A stretch of DNA of 64,000 bases, from the NCBI GenBank assembly GCA_900546065.1, contig URBK01000003.1, positions 1 through 64,000 of the forward strand, given 5' to 3'. The notes beneath the pieces are model-generated. The model saw only the letters and a list, made by a program, of their open reading frames with translations. It ran no database searches and was not told the origin of the DNA. The DNA comes from an uncultured Alistipes sp. GTDB lineage: Bacteria; Bacteroidota; Bacteroidia; Bacteroidales; Rikenellaceae. Shown one piece after another: positions 17,475-26,757 of this stretch (its first letter is position 1; every line of letters begins with the position of its first letter). A program made the translations under genes and the position numbers.

Positions 17475-18410
17475 ATGCACATTCAAGAATACCTGCACCG
17501 CAACGTCAAGACCGTAGCCATGCCTTTCGCCATGGTCGTAGGTGCCGTGCTGTGCCGTTCCGTTGCCGCCGTGGACGACATGTCGGGACACATGGTGACG
17601 CCCGTACTCATATTCCTCATGCTATTTGTCACCTTCTGCCGCGTGCGGCCGCGAGAGATGCGCCCGTCAATGCTGCACGTATGGCTCCTTGCCATACAGA
17701 TTGCAGGATGCGTGGCCATATATCTCGCGCTTAGACCGTTAAATCCGGTCGTGGCTCAAGGGGCAATGATATGCATACTTGCCCCCGTGGCAATGGCCGC
17801 CGTCGTCATCGCCGGCATGCTCGGCGCCAACGTCGCCACGATGGCCACATACAGCCTGTTATGCAATATGGCCGTGGCGGTTGTGGCACCCGTCGTGCTG
17901 TCGTTCACCGGTAACGGAGAGTGCACCTTCGCGCAGCTCCTCGCCCGTATTGCGCCGCTGCTTATAATGCCATTCGCTGCGGCGCAGTTTTGCCGTCTTG
18001 TCCTGCCTCGCGCAGCCGGATGGGTAGGCGACCACGGGCAAATATCGTTCTATATGTGGCTGCTGTCGCTGGCCTTCATCATAGGACGCACGACCTGCTT
18101 CCTGCTTGACCACAACGAGGCCGACCGACGTGAGGAAATAGCACTCGCGGCCGTAGCTCTGATTATATGTCTGGCACAGTTCTCGATAGGACGCCGCCTC
18201 GGACGACGCTACGGCGACGTAGTGGCGGGAGGACAGTCGCTCGGGCAGAAGAATACAGTACTCGCCGTATGGATGTCACAGGCGTTCCTCGACCCCATAT
18301 CATCGGTAGCGCCGACGGCGTATATAGTATGGCAGAACTTCGTAAACTCATACCAGATATACCGCAAGGACAGACAAAAGGCCCGACAGCAGGCGCAACA
18401 GCAGGCATGA
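17475..18410 (+). CDS. BASS family (bile acid:Na+ symporter-like) transporter
   Basis: A 311-residue membrane protein with about nine to ten hydrophobic segments. Two family regions are clear: MICILAPVAMAAVVIAGMLG with ANVA and the C-terminal GQSLGQKNTVLAVWMS followed by LDPISSVAPTAYIVWQN. BASS proteins import organic anions with Na+; the substrate here is unknown. The C terminus is a charged tail rich in Gln and Ala. Its stop overlaps the start of the DUF2284 gene (ATGA at 18407-18410), so the two are translationally coupled. Confidence 0.82.
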   Translation: MHIQEYLHRNVKTVAMPFAMVVGAVLCRSVAAVDDMSGHMVTPVLIFLMLFVTFCRVRPREMRPSMLHVWLLAIQIAGCVAIYLALRPLNPVVAQGAMICILAPVAMAAVVIAGMLGANVATMATYSLLCNMAVAVVAPVVLSFTGNGECTFAQLLARIAPLLIMPFAAAQFCRLVLPRAAGWVGDHGQISFYMWLLSLAFIIGRTTCFLLDHNEADRREEIALAAVALIICLAQFSIGRRLGRRYGDVVAGGQSLGQKNTVLAVWMSQAFLDPISSVAPTAYIVWQNFVNSYQIYRKDRQKARQQAQQQA

Positions 18411-19009
18411 CCGCACAGGAACACCATATAGAATACTCGTCGCAGGATTACACCACACAGCTGCCTGCGGCCGATTATATCGCCATTTACCGCGATGCGC
18501 GGCGTACGGCGGCATGCTGCCGCGCATGTCCCAATTACGGCCGCAGCTGGGCCTGTCCGCCATTCGATTTCGACATGGAGCAATATCTCTCGGGATACCG
18601 CACGGCGCTCATAATCGCAACCAAGATCACGCCCCGACACAGCGGGCTGCCGCTGTCCGAGTCTGAAAATCTCCTGCGGCCGGAGCGCATATCTCACGAG
18701 AAGCTGTTGCTCGACCTCGAACGCCGCTACGACGGCCGCGCCTTCGCATACGCCGGCAGATGCCTCTACTGTCCCAATGAGAGTTGCGCCCGTCTCGAAG
18801 GCAAGCCGTGCCGCCATCCGGAGTTGGTACGTCCGTCACTCGAAGCGTGCGGATTCGACCTCTGCCGCACCACCGAGGAGTTGATGGCAATTCCGCTGCG
18901 ATGGGGCGAAGGTGACCGTATGCCCGAGTACCTTACACTCGTGAGCGGATTCTTCCACAATGCCGACCGGATCGACATGAATGACATCTGGAAAAACAAT
19001 ATGCAATGA
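18407..19009 (+). CDS. DUF2284 metal-binding protein
   Basis: A 200-residue cytoplasmic protein rich in Cys. The pattern CCRACPNYGRSWACPPF near residue 40 and CLYCPNESCARLEGKPCRHP near residue 125 are typical of DUF2284 proteins, which probably bind metal or an Fe-S centre; no function is established. The start at 18407 is set by the ATGA overlap with the upstream transporter gene; a longer frame upstream runs inside that gene and is ignored. Its own stop overlaps the next ATG in the same way (19006-19009). Confidence 0.85.
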   Translation: MTAQEHHIEYSSQDYTTQLPAADYIAIYRDARRTAACCRACPNYGRSWACPPFDFDMEQYLSGYRTALIIATKITPRHSGLPLSESENLLRPERISHEKLLLDLERRYDGRAFAYAGRCLYCPNESCARLEGKPCRHPELVRPSLEACGFDLCRTTEELMAIPLRWGEGDRMPEYLTLVSGFFHNADRIDMNDIWKNNMQ

Positions 19010-20727
19010 AACGCACGGCGCTCTACATAACGTTTCTTACGCTGCTCTCGTCGCTTTTCTGCTGCACGCCCCGCACACATACGGGATTTACCGTTGACAG
19101 TCACTTTGTCGAGGACCATCCCGACAGTGCCATGACACTGCTGCGCGGGATCGACACGCAGCGCCTCAGCCGCCGCGACCGTGCTCAATGTCTGTTGCTC
19201 AAAGGGTTGGCCGAAGCTTATACGGGAGATACGACGGCCAGCAAAGAGACGTTGGAACGTGCCATGCAATATTTCGACCGTCACGGTTCGGCCCACAAAC
19301 AGGCCGCAGCGTGGTACACCTACGCCAAGGCATACATGCAAACAGGCAACCTCGAGGAGGCCATACGCGGATATACGCAGTCCGCTATAATCGCCGAGAA
19401 TGCTATCGCCAAAGGCCGCAACCGTGACGACTCGACGTACGAATATACGAAGATGCTGCTTGTTACCGTCTACCACACTCTGGGACTTATATACTTCGAG
19501 CAGGGATACGACGCCGTGGAACCCTTTGCGAAGGCCGTAGAGGCGGCCATTGCTAACGGCAACGCGGAGCAGGAGGGATACAGCCGTTTCATGCTCGCCT
19601 CGGCCTATTGTGCCAACGGCAATTACAGGCAGGCCATCGAGACGATGGAGCCGCTCGTCGATGCGGCCGATACCATCTCGTTCCGATATTTCGCACAACA
19701 GATCCGCCTGCAAAACCTCATATTCCACACCTATCTTGGCGACTGGACGCACGAACAGCTTCTGGAGGCACGCCGCGGCATCGACCTCGACGTAATCCGT
19801 AAGGCTCCGCTCACATACGGACGCGCCGCTACGGATGATACGGGACGTTCGTTCTATGACGTAGCCTCAGCCATCATCTTCCAGCAGGATCGTCAATTAG
19901 ACTCGGCCCGATACTACATAGAGAAGGCATTGGATAATCGTGATACGTTCCATCAGGGGAATGTCGGCCTTTACGCTCTGGCAGCAGGGATATACCACGA
20001 CCGCGGCGACGATGCCCGCGCATACGAATTCATGCAGCAATATGCATCGGTGAAGGATTCGCTATCCGAGGAGCAGCGCGGGGCGCATGTAGCCGAGCTC
20101 GAACGACGCTTCCGCACGGCCAACGAGGTGGCGCTGCGTGAAGCATCGCTGCGCTACCGCGTGTGGATAGCCATATTGGGTGCACTGTTGGTCATCATAG
20201 CGGCTGTGTGGGCTCTTGTCGGCTACCGCCGCAAACTGCGCCGCCGCGACGAGCAGCTGAACGAGTCGCTTGCACTGCTCGACTCGTACCGCGAGTCACA
20301 CGACAGCCTGACATCGCGTCTCGATGCCTCGAATGCCCGTGAAGCGGCCGTAAAACGCCTGCTCGAAGGACGTGTGGCCGCCGTGCGCGACATTGCCGCC
20401 ACATGCTACACATACGGTGACGGCGAGCGTCTGACGGCCAAGATGCGAGAATTGGCCCTTAGTCCCGCCATGCTTAACGATGTGGTCGACATGGCCGACC
20501 TGTACAGCGACCGCGCCGTCTCGCGTCTCCGCGAGCAGTTCCCCGACTGGACACGACGAAACTACGACTTCGCGGCGCTCGTCATAGCAGGCTTCTCGCC
20601 GCAGGAGATATGCGTTATGCTGGGCATGTCGCTCAACGGCGTCTATACGCTCAAGTCGAAGCTCAAGCGGCGCATAGCCGAATCTCACGCCACGGACCGC
20701 GATACGCTGTTGGCATTCTTCGCATGA
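19006..20727 (+). CDS. TPR-containing membrane-anchored regulator with C-terminal HTH
   Basis: A 573-residue protein with an N-terminal signal-like segment ending in Cys (LLSSLFCC), several TPR helices (about 35-350, for example AQCLLLKGLAEAYTG and AAWYTYAKAYMQTGNLEEAI), one transmembrane helix (VWIAILGALLVIIAAVWALV, about 385-405), a coiled region and a C-terminal helix-turn-helix (FAALVIAGFSPQEICVMLGM...VYTLKSKLKRRI). This layout is that of Bacteroidetes one-component regulators that sense periplasmic signals and bind DNA from the membrane. It is coupled to the DUF2284 gene and precedes the outer-membrane barrel gene, a likely target. Confidence 0.75.
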   Translation: MKRTALYITFLTLLSSLFCCTPRTHTGFTVDSHFVEDHPDSAMTLLRGIDTQRLSRRDRAQCLLLKGLAEAYTGDTTASKETLERAMQYFDRHGSAHKQAAAWYTYAKAYMQTGNLEEAIRGYTQSAIIAENAIAKGRNRDDSTYEYTKMLLVTVYHTLGLIYFEQGYDAVEPFAKAVEAAIANGNAEQEGYSRFMLASAYCANGNYRQAIETMEPLVDAADTISFRYFAQQIRLQNLIFHTYLGDWTHEQLLEARRGIDLDVIRKAPLTYGRAATDDTGRSFYDVASAIIFQQDRQLDSARYYIEKALDNRDTFHQGNVGLYALAAGIYHDRGDDARAYEFMQQYASVKDSLSEEQRGAHVAELERRFRTANEVALREASLRYRVWIAILGALLVIIAAVWALVGYRRKLRRRDEQLNESLALLDSYRESHDSLTSRLDASNAREAAVKRLLEGRVAAVRDIAATCYTYGDGERLTAKMRELALSPAMLNDVVDMADLYSDRAVSRLREQFPDWTRRNYDFAALVIAGFSPQEICVMLGMSLNGVYTLKSKLKRRIAESHATDRDTLLAFFA

Positions 20728-20864
20728 GAACGCCATTATCTTGGACATGAAGCAAGGGGATAAAGCCCAAAGGCAAGAAATTTGCAGACATCTGTTATTG
20801 TATATCAACGCATTACGGCAACAGAAGCAAGATAAAATACGCACAGGCAAGGCCATTTGGGAGG

Positions 20865-20872
20865 TAATTTTG
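20865..20872 (+). promoter_or_regulatory. -7 box of the outer-membrane barrel gene
   Basis: TAATTTTG matches TAnnTTTG and puts the transcript start at about 20877, before the ATG at 20902. This argues against an earlier in-frame start at 20857. Confidence 0.55.
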
Positions 20873-20901
20873 CAGTACGAACGCAATTCGAAAAGACTGC
20901 A

Positions 20902-23232
20902 ATGAAAATGAATATGAAACCTCACATCTGGAAACTCCTGCTGGCTGCCGTCTCCATGTTCATGGCCGTGACGGCTGCAGCCCAAACCCCTCCAACAACC
21001 AATCCACAAACTGATGACCGCATACACGGCCGCCTGATCGACACGACGGGTATGCCCGTTGCGGGTGCCGCAGTCGTATTGTTCGACCAAGACTCCACAT
21101 TCATAAACGCCGTCTCATCAGCGGCGGACGGGAAGTTCGAACTCCACTCGTCGCTGCGGCCCTACATGCTGCAGATTCAGCATCTGGCCTACGAACTCCG
21201 CACCGTGGAGTCCGACCGATCGGATCTGGGAGACATAATCCTCAAGGAGAACTCCGTGGCCATGAATGCCGTCGTCGTCGAGGGTGAACGCCCCGTCGTG
21301 AAGGTTGAGCAGGGCAAACTGAGCTACGACCTCGAACGTCTCACCGAAGGGCAGGCCGTAAACAATGCCTACGAGGCTCTGACGCGTCTGCCGGGAGTAT
21401 CCGAGCAATCGGGCGTGCTCTCGCTGGCAGGCAGTTCGTCCGTCACGGTGATACTCAACGGACGTCCCTCGACAATGACGGCCGAGCAACTCGCAACGCT
21501 GTTGCGGTCGACACCCGTAAATCGGGTGGAAAAGGCCGAAGTGATGTACAGCGCCCCGCCGCAATACCATGTACGCGGTGCGGCGATAAACATCGTTCTG
21601 CGCCGCAGCCACGACACCGCCTTCTCGGGCGAGGTACACGGCAACTACACCGACCGCTACTACGGCGGTTGGGAGATGGGCGGCAACTTCATCCTCACCT
21701 CACCCAAGTGGTCGACCGACGTCACATATTCGGCCTCGCGCGGCAAGGAGCTGCACCGTTTCGACATGCACTCCCTGCATACGGTAGGGGAGCAGCAATA
21801 CGACATCCGCCAGAACGAGTCGATAACGGGACAAGGGTGGAACCATCAGATGCGCGCGGCATTCGACTACTCGCCCAATCAGCGCGGCCGTCTGAGCGCC
21901 GCATATACGGCCGCATTTACACCCAACAGCCGCGGCCTGTCGGTATCGAACGGCACATACGTCGATTCCCGTTCAGAGACCTCGGGAGACAAGACTCTGC
22001 ACAACGTCTCGATGCGATACACGGCGCCATTCGGGCTCGACATCGGCCTCGACTACACCCACTACGACAACCCCGAAACCGCGTCGCTGACAAACAACTA
22101 CACCGACGCGCAGGCCACATCGTTCGACATCGTATCGGGACAGCGGATCGACCGTCTCAACGCCACGATCGACCAGTCGCATACATTCGACTCGGGGTGG
22201 CAGATAACTGGCGGCGGGGCCTTCGCCTTCTCCTCATCCCACGACTGGCAGCACTACACCATCCTTGAAGGCAACCCCGTCACCACCGATACCGATTCGC
22301 GTCTTGACGAATATACTGGTAACATCTACCTCGGCACGGGACGGCAATTCTCACGTGCGGGCTTCTCGCTCTCGCTTGCGGGCGAGTATTACCGGCTGGG
22401 CGACTATGAGAACTGGTCGCTCTATCCGCAGGCATCGTTCAACTGGATGCCCTCCGACCGGCATATCGTGCAGTTGAACTTCTCGTCCGACAAGAGCTAC
22501 CCCTCGTATTGGGAGATGCAGGGCGCCGTATCCTATATCGACGGCTACTCGGAGATACACGGCACAAAGGGACTGCGTCCCTCGCGCAGCTATGAAGCCC
22601 AAGCCGTATATATCTACCGACAGAAATATATCTTCGTACTCTTCTGGAACGGGATGCCCGACTACTTCGTGCAGGCCGCATGGCAGGCCTCAGACCGTCC
22701 GGCCCTCATATACCAGACCCTCAACTGGAACATGAACCGCCATTTGGGCGTCAATGCCGTCATTCCGTTCCGCATAGGCAAGTGGCTCGATTCGAGACTC
22801 ACGCTCACGGGTATACACATGCGCCAACGATGCGACCAATTCCATGACCTGTCGTTCGACCGCACGAAATGGGTTGCTGTCGCCCGCCTCGAAAACACCT
22901 TCCACCTGAGCAGCAAGCCCGACCTGTCGCTCGAAATCAACGGCTCCTTCCAGTCGAAGGCCATACAGGGCACATTCGACATAGATCCTCTCGGGTCGGT
23001 GGACGCGGCCCTCAAATGGACCTTCGCCGGCAAACGCGCCTCGCTCTCGGTGCGATGCGGCGATATCTTCGAGACATCATCCCCATACACCCGCATACGT
23101 TACCGCGGCCAGTGGCTCGACATGGGAAGCTCACACTATACCCGCACCACGACTATCAACTTCTCGTATCGTTTCGGCGGCTACAAGGAGCGCAAACACA
23201 AGGAGGTCGACACCTCACGCTTCGGCCACTGA
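20902..23232 (+). CDS. TonB-dependent-receptor-like outer membrane beta-barrel protein
   Basis: A 776-residue exported protein. After the signal peptide (LLAAVSMFMAVTAAAQ) comes a carboxypeptidase-regulatory-like beta domain (GRLIDTTGMPVAGAAVVLFD, about 36-115), then a plug-like domain (LTRLPGVSEQSGVLSLAGSS, VTVILNGRPS) and a C-terminal 16+-strand barrel rich in aromatic-ending strands, as in the OMP_b-brl_3 family. No TonB box or SusD partner is visible, so uptake of glycans is not implied. The substrate is unknown. It has its own promoter and terminator, downstream of the TPR/HTH regulator. Confidence 0.82.
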   Translation: MKMNMKPHIWKLLLAAVSMFMAVTAAAQTPPTTNPQTDDRIHGRLIDTTGMPVAGAAVVLFDQDSTFINAVSSAADGKFELHSSLRPYMLQIQHLAYELRTVESDRSDLGDIILKENSVAMNAVVVEGERPVVKVEQGKLSYDLERLTEGQAVNNAYEALTRLPGVSEQSGVLSLAGSSSVTVILNGRPSTMTAEQLATLLRSTPVNRVEKAEVMYSAPPQYHVRGAAINIVLRRSHDTAFSGEVHGNYTDRYYGGWEMGGNFILTSPKWSTDVTYSASRGKELHRFDMHSLHTVGEQQYDIRQNESITGQGWNHQMRAAFDYSPNQRGRLSAAYTAAFTPNSRGLSVSNGTYVDSRSETSGDKTLHNVSMRYTAPFGLDIGLDYTHYDNPETASLTNNYTDAQATSFDIVSGQRIDRLNATIDQSHTFDSGWQITGGGAFAFSSSHDWQHYTILEGNPVTTDTDSRLDEYTGNIYLGTGRQFSRAGFSLSLAGEYYRLGDYENWSLYPQASFNWMPSDRHIVQLNFSSDKSYPSYWEMQGAVSYIDGYSEIHGTKGLRPSRSYEAQAVYIYRQKYIFVLFWNGMPDYFVQAAWQASDRPALIYQTLNWNMNRHLGVNAVIPFRIGKWLDSRLTLTGIHMRQRCDQFHDLSFDRTKWVAVARLENTFHLSSKPDLSLEINGSFQSKAIQGTFDIDPLGSVDAALKWTFAGKRASLSVRCGDIFETSSPYTRIRYRGQWLDMGSSHYTRTTTINFSYRFGGYKERKHKEVDTSRFGH

Positions 23233-23653
23233 CAACGTTCAAAAACAGTACTCACGACATACGCCTCCGATCAGCGACAGATGCCCGTATTCAGAAGCGG
23301 GCATCTGTCGCCGTTTTATCGTCAGCAGAGTATGAAATGGCTGTAAACAGCTGTAAATTCAGACAAATATTTCATCCGGCAGCCCGATCGCAATATGCTA
23401 AACCTATTGCATTTAGGATATACGAATGTTTATTTGAAGAAAAAATGACCAACGTCCGATATATTATTTACGCATAAAAAACGTTTTATTCGGGAACATT
23501 ATACAGACGCCGCCCGATGAAACGCACAAACAGGACGACCGAATCCCAATATGGACATTGCAGTACGAGAGTATCGGCTGCATCACATGCGCATACTCAA
23601 CAACAAGGTTACGATAATATTTACAAACAATTAATTTTTCCAACAAACAAAGC
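23233..23653. other. Intergenic region with terminator, before the fimbrillin-like gene
   Basis: After the terminator (23276-23315) the DNA becomes AT-rich. It contains a direct repeat GCTGTAAA-CA-GCTGTAAA near 23340-23357 but no convincing reading frame. It probably holds the promoter of the downstream lipoprotein gene. Confidence 0.4.
23276..23315 (+). terminator. Terminator after the barrel gene
   Basis: Twelve-bp perfect stem (GACAGATGCCCG with CGGGCATCTGTC), ten-base loop, then a short T run (GCCGTTTTA). Confidence 0.75.
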
Positions 23654-24927
23654 ATGAAAAAAACTTTTTACTGGCGACGGCCGCAATCGGCCTTTTGACC
23701 TTCAACGCCTGCACGAAAGATGATGCGGGCCACGGCGTCGGCACGGAAGACCCTGCTCAGGTCATAACTCTTACCGTATCCAACACCAACAGCAGCTCCA
23801 CGGCTCGCGCCGGACGGCCGATGCTCGGTTCGGAGGCCAAGCACTCGATCGAGAACATTTATATTGTCGACGCCTCGACCAAGGAGGTCAAATATACCAA
23901 GGACATAACCAACTGGCAGAGCAACTCGTCGGAGTATGACAACGGCCGCACCACGGACTTCGTACTGGAGACCAAACTCGACGACGGCAACTACCGTATC
24001 TTCGCCGTGGGCTACCACAGCGACAGCAGTTACAGCGGCAACGATATCAAGGGTGCGCTCGTTTCGGGCTCGACCTTCAACGAGAATGCCGTACTGTCTC
24101 TCGCGACGGATGGTGGCGCCGAGGAGATCTTCGCCGGCTCGACCGAGTCGATCGCAGTCGAGAAGTCGAAGGGATTCAAGCAGAAGGTCATCCTCAACCG
24201 TCAGGTTGCAGGTGTATATGTCTATGCCAAGGATGTTCCCTACATCGCCGATGCCACACAGCTGCGGCTTGTCAGATCGAACGAGCACAACCGTCTTGTC
24301 CTCGGACAGTTCGACAACACAGACCTGCAGAACAACGGTACCGACAACAGCGTCGCAAAGGCCGTGATCAACGGTTTCACCGAGTCGTCGGCATTCGACA
24401 AGACTCTCCTGACCATCGACCTCAACGACTGGTTTTCGTCGATCGAGGCGTCGGGCAATCTTATAAATGTCGCACATTGGAAGAAACCCGAAAAGTACAA
24501 CGGCAAGGCCACCTTCGAGAAGGGTGCAGTCTTCGGCGGCGAGTTCATCATACCCTTCGCCAAGACCGGATCGGAGCAGACGCTCAAGCTGCAGCTTACG
24601 ACCGCCGGAGGCGAGGTGAAACGCGAGTGGAACGTCAACCTGCCCTCGAGCCAGACGTCAACTACCTATACGCTCTACACGTGGGACAGCGGCTCGTCGG
24701 CCTTCACCCAACAGGAGTCGGTACAGGAGGATGCCAACGCATACAACATTGTACGTAACCATCTCTACGGTCTCGGAAAACGTACGACCGACGATCCGGG
24801 CCACGGCACCGACACCGAGCCCACGCCGGGCGGAGACGACGAACCCGTATTGCTGAACAACAAGCACGAGGTGGAGCTTGCCCTCAACGGCAACTGGGAC
24901 GTTATCCATGACATGGAGCTGGACTAA
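23654..24927 (+). CDS. Fimbrillin/Mfa2-like lipoprotein with frameshift in its signal peptide
   Basis: The body (from about 23674) is open and encodes a surface protein of some 410 residues ending near FVLETKLDDGNYRIFAVGY, RQVAGVYVYAKDV and NIVRNHLYGLGKR, the last typical of FimB/Mfa2/fimbrillin-type proteins. The frame lacks an ATG. An ATG at 23654 followed by A7, C, T5 would give a lipoprotein signal (KKTFLLATAAIGLLTFNAC) if one A or T were added; as it stands the frame stops at 23696. The gene is thus off, phase variable by slippage, or misread. The lipobox Cys (FNAC) is intact. Fimbrillin assignment is from sequence style. Confidence 0.65.
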
Positions 24928-24947
24928 TCTGCCTCTTACGCATACGC

Positions 24948-24980
24948 ATGTGCCGCCCGATATGGCGGCACATCTTTTTT
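24948..24980 (+). terminator. Terminator after the fimbrillin-like gene
   Basis: Ten-bp stem ATGTGCCGCC/GGCGGCACAT with loop CGATAT, followed by CTTTTTT. Confidence 0.9.
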
Positions 24981-25110
24981 AGGCCCAATACTATATTCGA
25001 TACCTATCGACACCCTTGCTTATGCGCATGGCAGGACTTCACCGCATTGCCATCGCAGGACGCTTTACGGCAATATTATCGGACGGGGCATAACGATACC
25101 ATCTTTTTGT

Positions 25111-25118
25111 TACATTTG
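25111..25118 (+). promoter_or_regulatory. -7 box of ybaK
   Basis: TACATTTG matches TAnnTTTG, 57 bp before the ATG at 25175. Confidence 0.45.
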
Positions 25119-25174
25119 CGGCCGAGATAACGTTTGAAAAACCGGGATATATATCTCGACTAACATTCAGCAAC

Positions 25175-25669
25175 ATGTCAAAGCAGAAGATCGAAAAGAC
25201 AAATGCGGCACGCCTGCTCGACAAGGCCGGCATACCGTATGAACTTGTACCCTATACCGTTGACGAGGAGAACCTCGCCGCAACACATGTGGCCGAGGAG
25301 CTGGGCGAGGATATCGCCACCGTATTCAAGACGCTGGTACTCACGGGCGACCGCACGGGACACATCGTATGTGTGGTGCCGGGCGACCACGAGGTGGATC
25401 TGAAGGCCGCGGCCAAGGCTTCGGGAAACAAACGCGTCGAGATGCTGCACATGAAGGAGCTGCTGCCCACGACGGGATATATCCGCGGCGGCTGCTCGCC
25501 CATAGGCATGAAGAAGCGGTTCCCGACATACATACATTCGAGCTGCATGGAGCACGGCCACATATACGTAAGCGCCGGCGTACGCGGACTGCAACTTAAA
25601 ATCGCCCCGTCCGACCTCATACGTTTCGTGGGAGCCGAGGTCGCCGAGATCAGTTCGCCGATGCAGTAG
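25175..25669 (+). CDS. ybaK: Cys-tRNA(Pro)/Cys-tRNA(Cys) deacylase YbaK
   Basis: A 164-residue trans-editing enzyme that hydrolyses mischarged Cys-tRNA(Pro). It matches the YbaK family along its length: NAARLLDKAGIPYELVPY at the start, the conserved lysine in VFKTLVL, VVPGDHEVDLK, and GYIRGGCSPIGMKKRFPTYI in the active-site region. It is a single gene between two terminators, upstream of tRNA-Lys. Confidence 0.95.
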   Translation: MSKQKIEKTNAARLLDKAGIPYELVPYTVDEENLAATHVAEELGEDIATVFKTLVLTGDRTGHIVCVVPGDHEVDLKAAAKASGNKRVEMLHMKELLPTTGYIRGGCSPIGMKKRFPTYIHSSCMEHGHIYVSAGVRGLQLKIAPSDLIRFVGAEVAEISSPMQ

Positions 25670-25812
25670 GGTATAGCCGCAGCGAAGAAACATTGCGGCG
25701 CACGGCAATAAAAAAACTTTTTATTTTGGAGGAACGAAAAATTATCCATACATTTGCACCACCAAAAACTTAACGTCACACGCATGTGCGCCATTAGGTG
25801 ATTGGCACGGGA

Positions 25813-25885
25813 GAATCCGTAGCTCAGCCGGTAGAGCACAACACTTTTAATGTTGGGGTCCCGGGTTCGAACCCCGGCGGGTTCA
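25813..25885 (+). tRNA. tRNA-Lys (TTT)
   Basis: Acceptor GAATCCG pairs with CGGGTTC; the anticodon stem CAACA/TGTTG encloses CTTTTAA with anticodon TTT; the T loop is TTCGAAC; discriminator A. A strong terminator follows. Confidence 0.96.
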
Positions 25886-25920
25886 CTCCTAATCCGGATA
25901 CGATCCGGACAAATAACGAC

Positions 25921-25960
25921 AAACCTCGCAAAACACAGGTTTTGCGAGGTTTCTTTCTTT
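25921..25960 (+). terminator. Terminator of tRNA-Lys
   Basis: Fourteen-bp perfect stem (AAACCTCGCAAAAC and its complement, loop ACAG), then CTTTCTTTT. Confidence 0.92.
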
Positions 25961-26171
25961 TATGCTTCAACTGATTCAAGATATCCAAAAGCAACTTCCG
26001 ATCAATCCCAGCACATAACCAAAACCTTGTGTCAGGATCCTGCATAAGAGGAAGTAAAGTCGCAAATGGAATGTTTTGTCATTTCCCTGTCACTGCACGC
26101 AGGCATCACACCCGCACGCTTCGCGCAGCCAAACGACAGAGAACGAACCGTATCCGCCGACTCAAATGGGA

Positions 26172-26744
26172 TTATCGTCCTTCTATCACTTCGCTGGCCC
26201 AGTTCCAGACCGCATTCCGGCCGGTTCCGTTGAGCAGTTTGCCATCATGCCATTCCAACTCGGGATATGCCTTACGCAGCTCCTTTACGCTATTGGTTAT
26301 GCTGCTTCCTCCCGATGTGGCAAAAGGCACGAGCTTGCGGCCCTTCAGGTCGTGGCTCTCGATAAACGTATTGACAACTCGCGGAGCCTGATTCCACCAG
26401 ATAGGGTAGCCGATGAAAATGACATCATAATCACCGATATCCGCCTTTGTCGGCTTTAATGCCGGACGGGATTTCGGATCGTTCATCTCAACGGAGCTGC
26501 GCGACTGCCGGTCATTCCAATCAAGGTCATCCGACGTGTAGGCATGCTCCGGTTCAATCTCATAGAGTGCGCCTCCAGTAACATCAGCGATTGTACGGGC
26601 TGCTTGGGCGGTCGTTCCCGTAGCGGAAAAATAGACCACCAACGGTTTGTTTTCGATTTGCATACTATTTCCTCCTCTGTCTTGTGCGCAGGCGGCAAAA
26701 CCGATACCCGTTACTGCCGCCATTGTAATAATAATTTTGTTCAT
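26172..26744 (-). CDS. Flavodoxin-fold lipoprotein
   Basis: A 190-residue exported flavodoxin. The signal peptide ends in a lipobox (GIGFAAC). The mature part has the FMN-phosphate loop YFSATGTTAQAARTIA, the segment FIGYPIWWNQAPRVVNTF and FATSGGSSI, as in flavodoxin_4-type reductases that act outside the cytoplasm. It likely carries electrons for a periplasmic redox step, partner unknown. It follows the CMD/ABM gene by 13 bp on the same strand, forming an operon. The ATG at 26744 is chosen over one two codons earlier. Confidence 0.85.
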   Translation of the reverse strand: MNKIIITMAAVTGIGFAACAQDRGGNSMQIENKPLVVYFSATGTTAQAARTIADVTGGALYEIEPEHAYTSDDLDWNDRQSRSSVEMNDPKSRPALKPTKADIGDYDVIFIGYPIWWNQAPRVVNTFIESHDLKGRKLVPFATSGGSSITNSVKELRKAYPELEWHDGKLLNGTGRNAVWNWASEVIEGR

Positions 26745-26757
26745 AAACATACGAATG

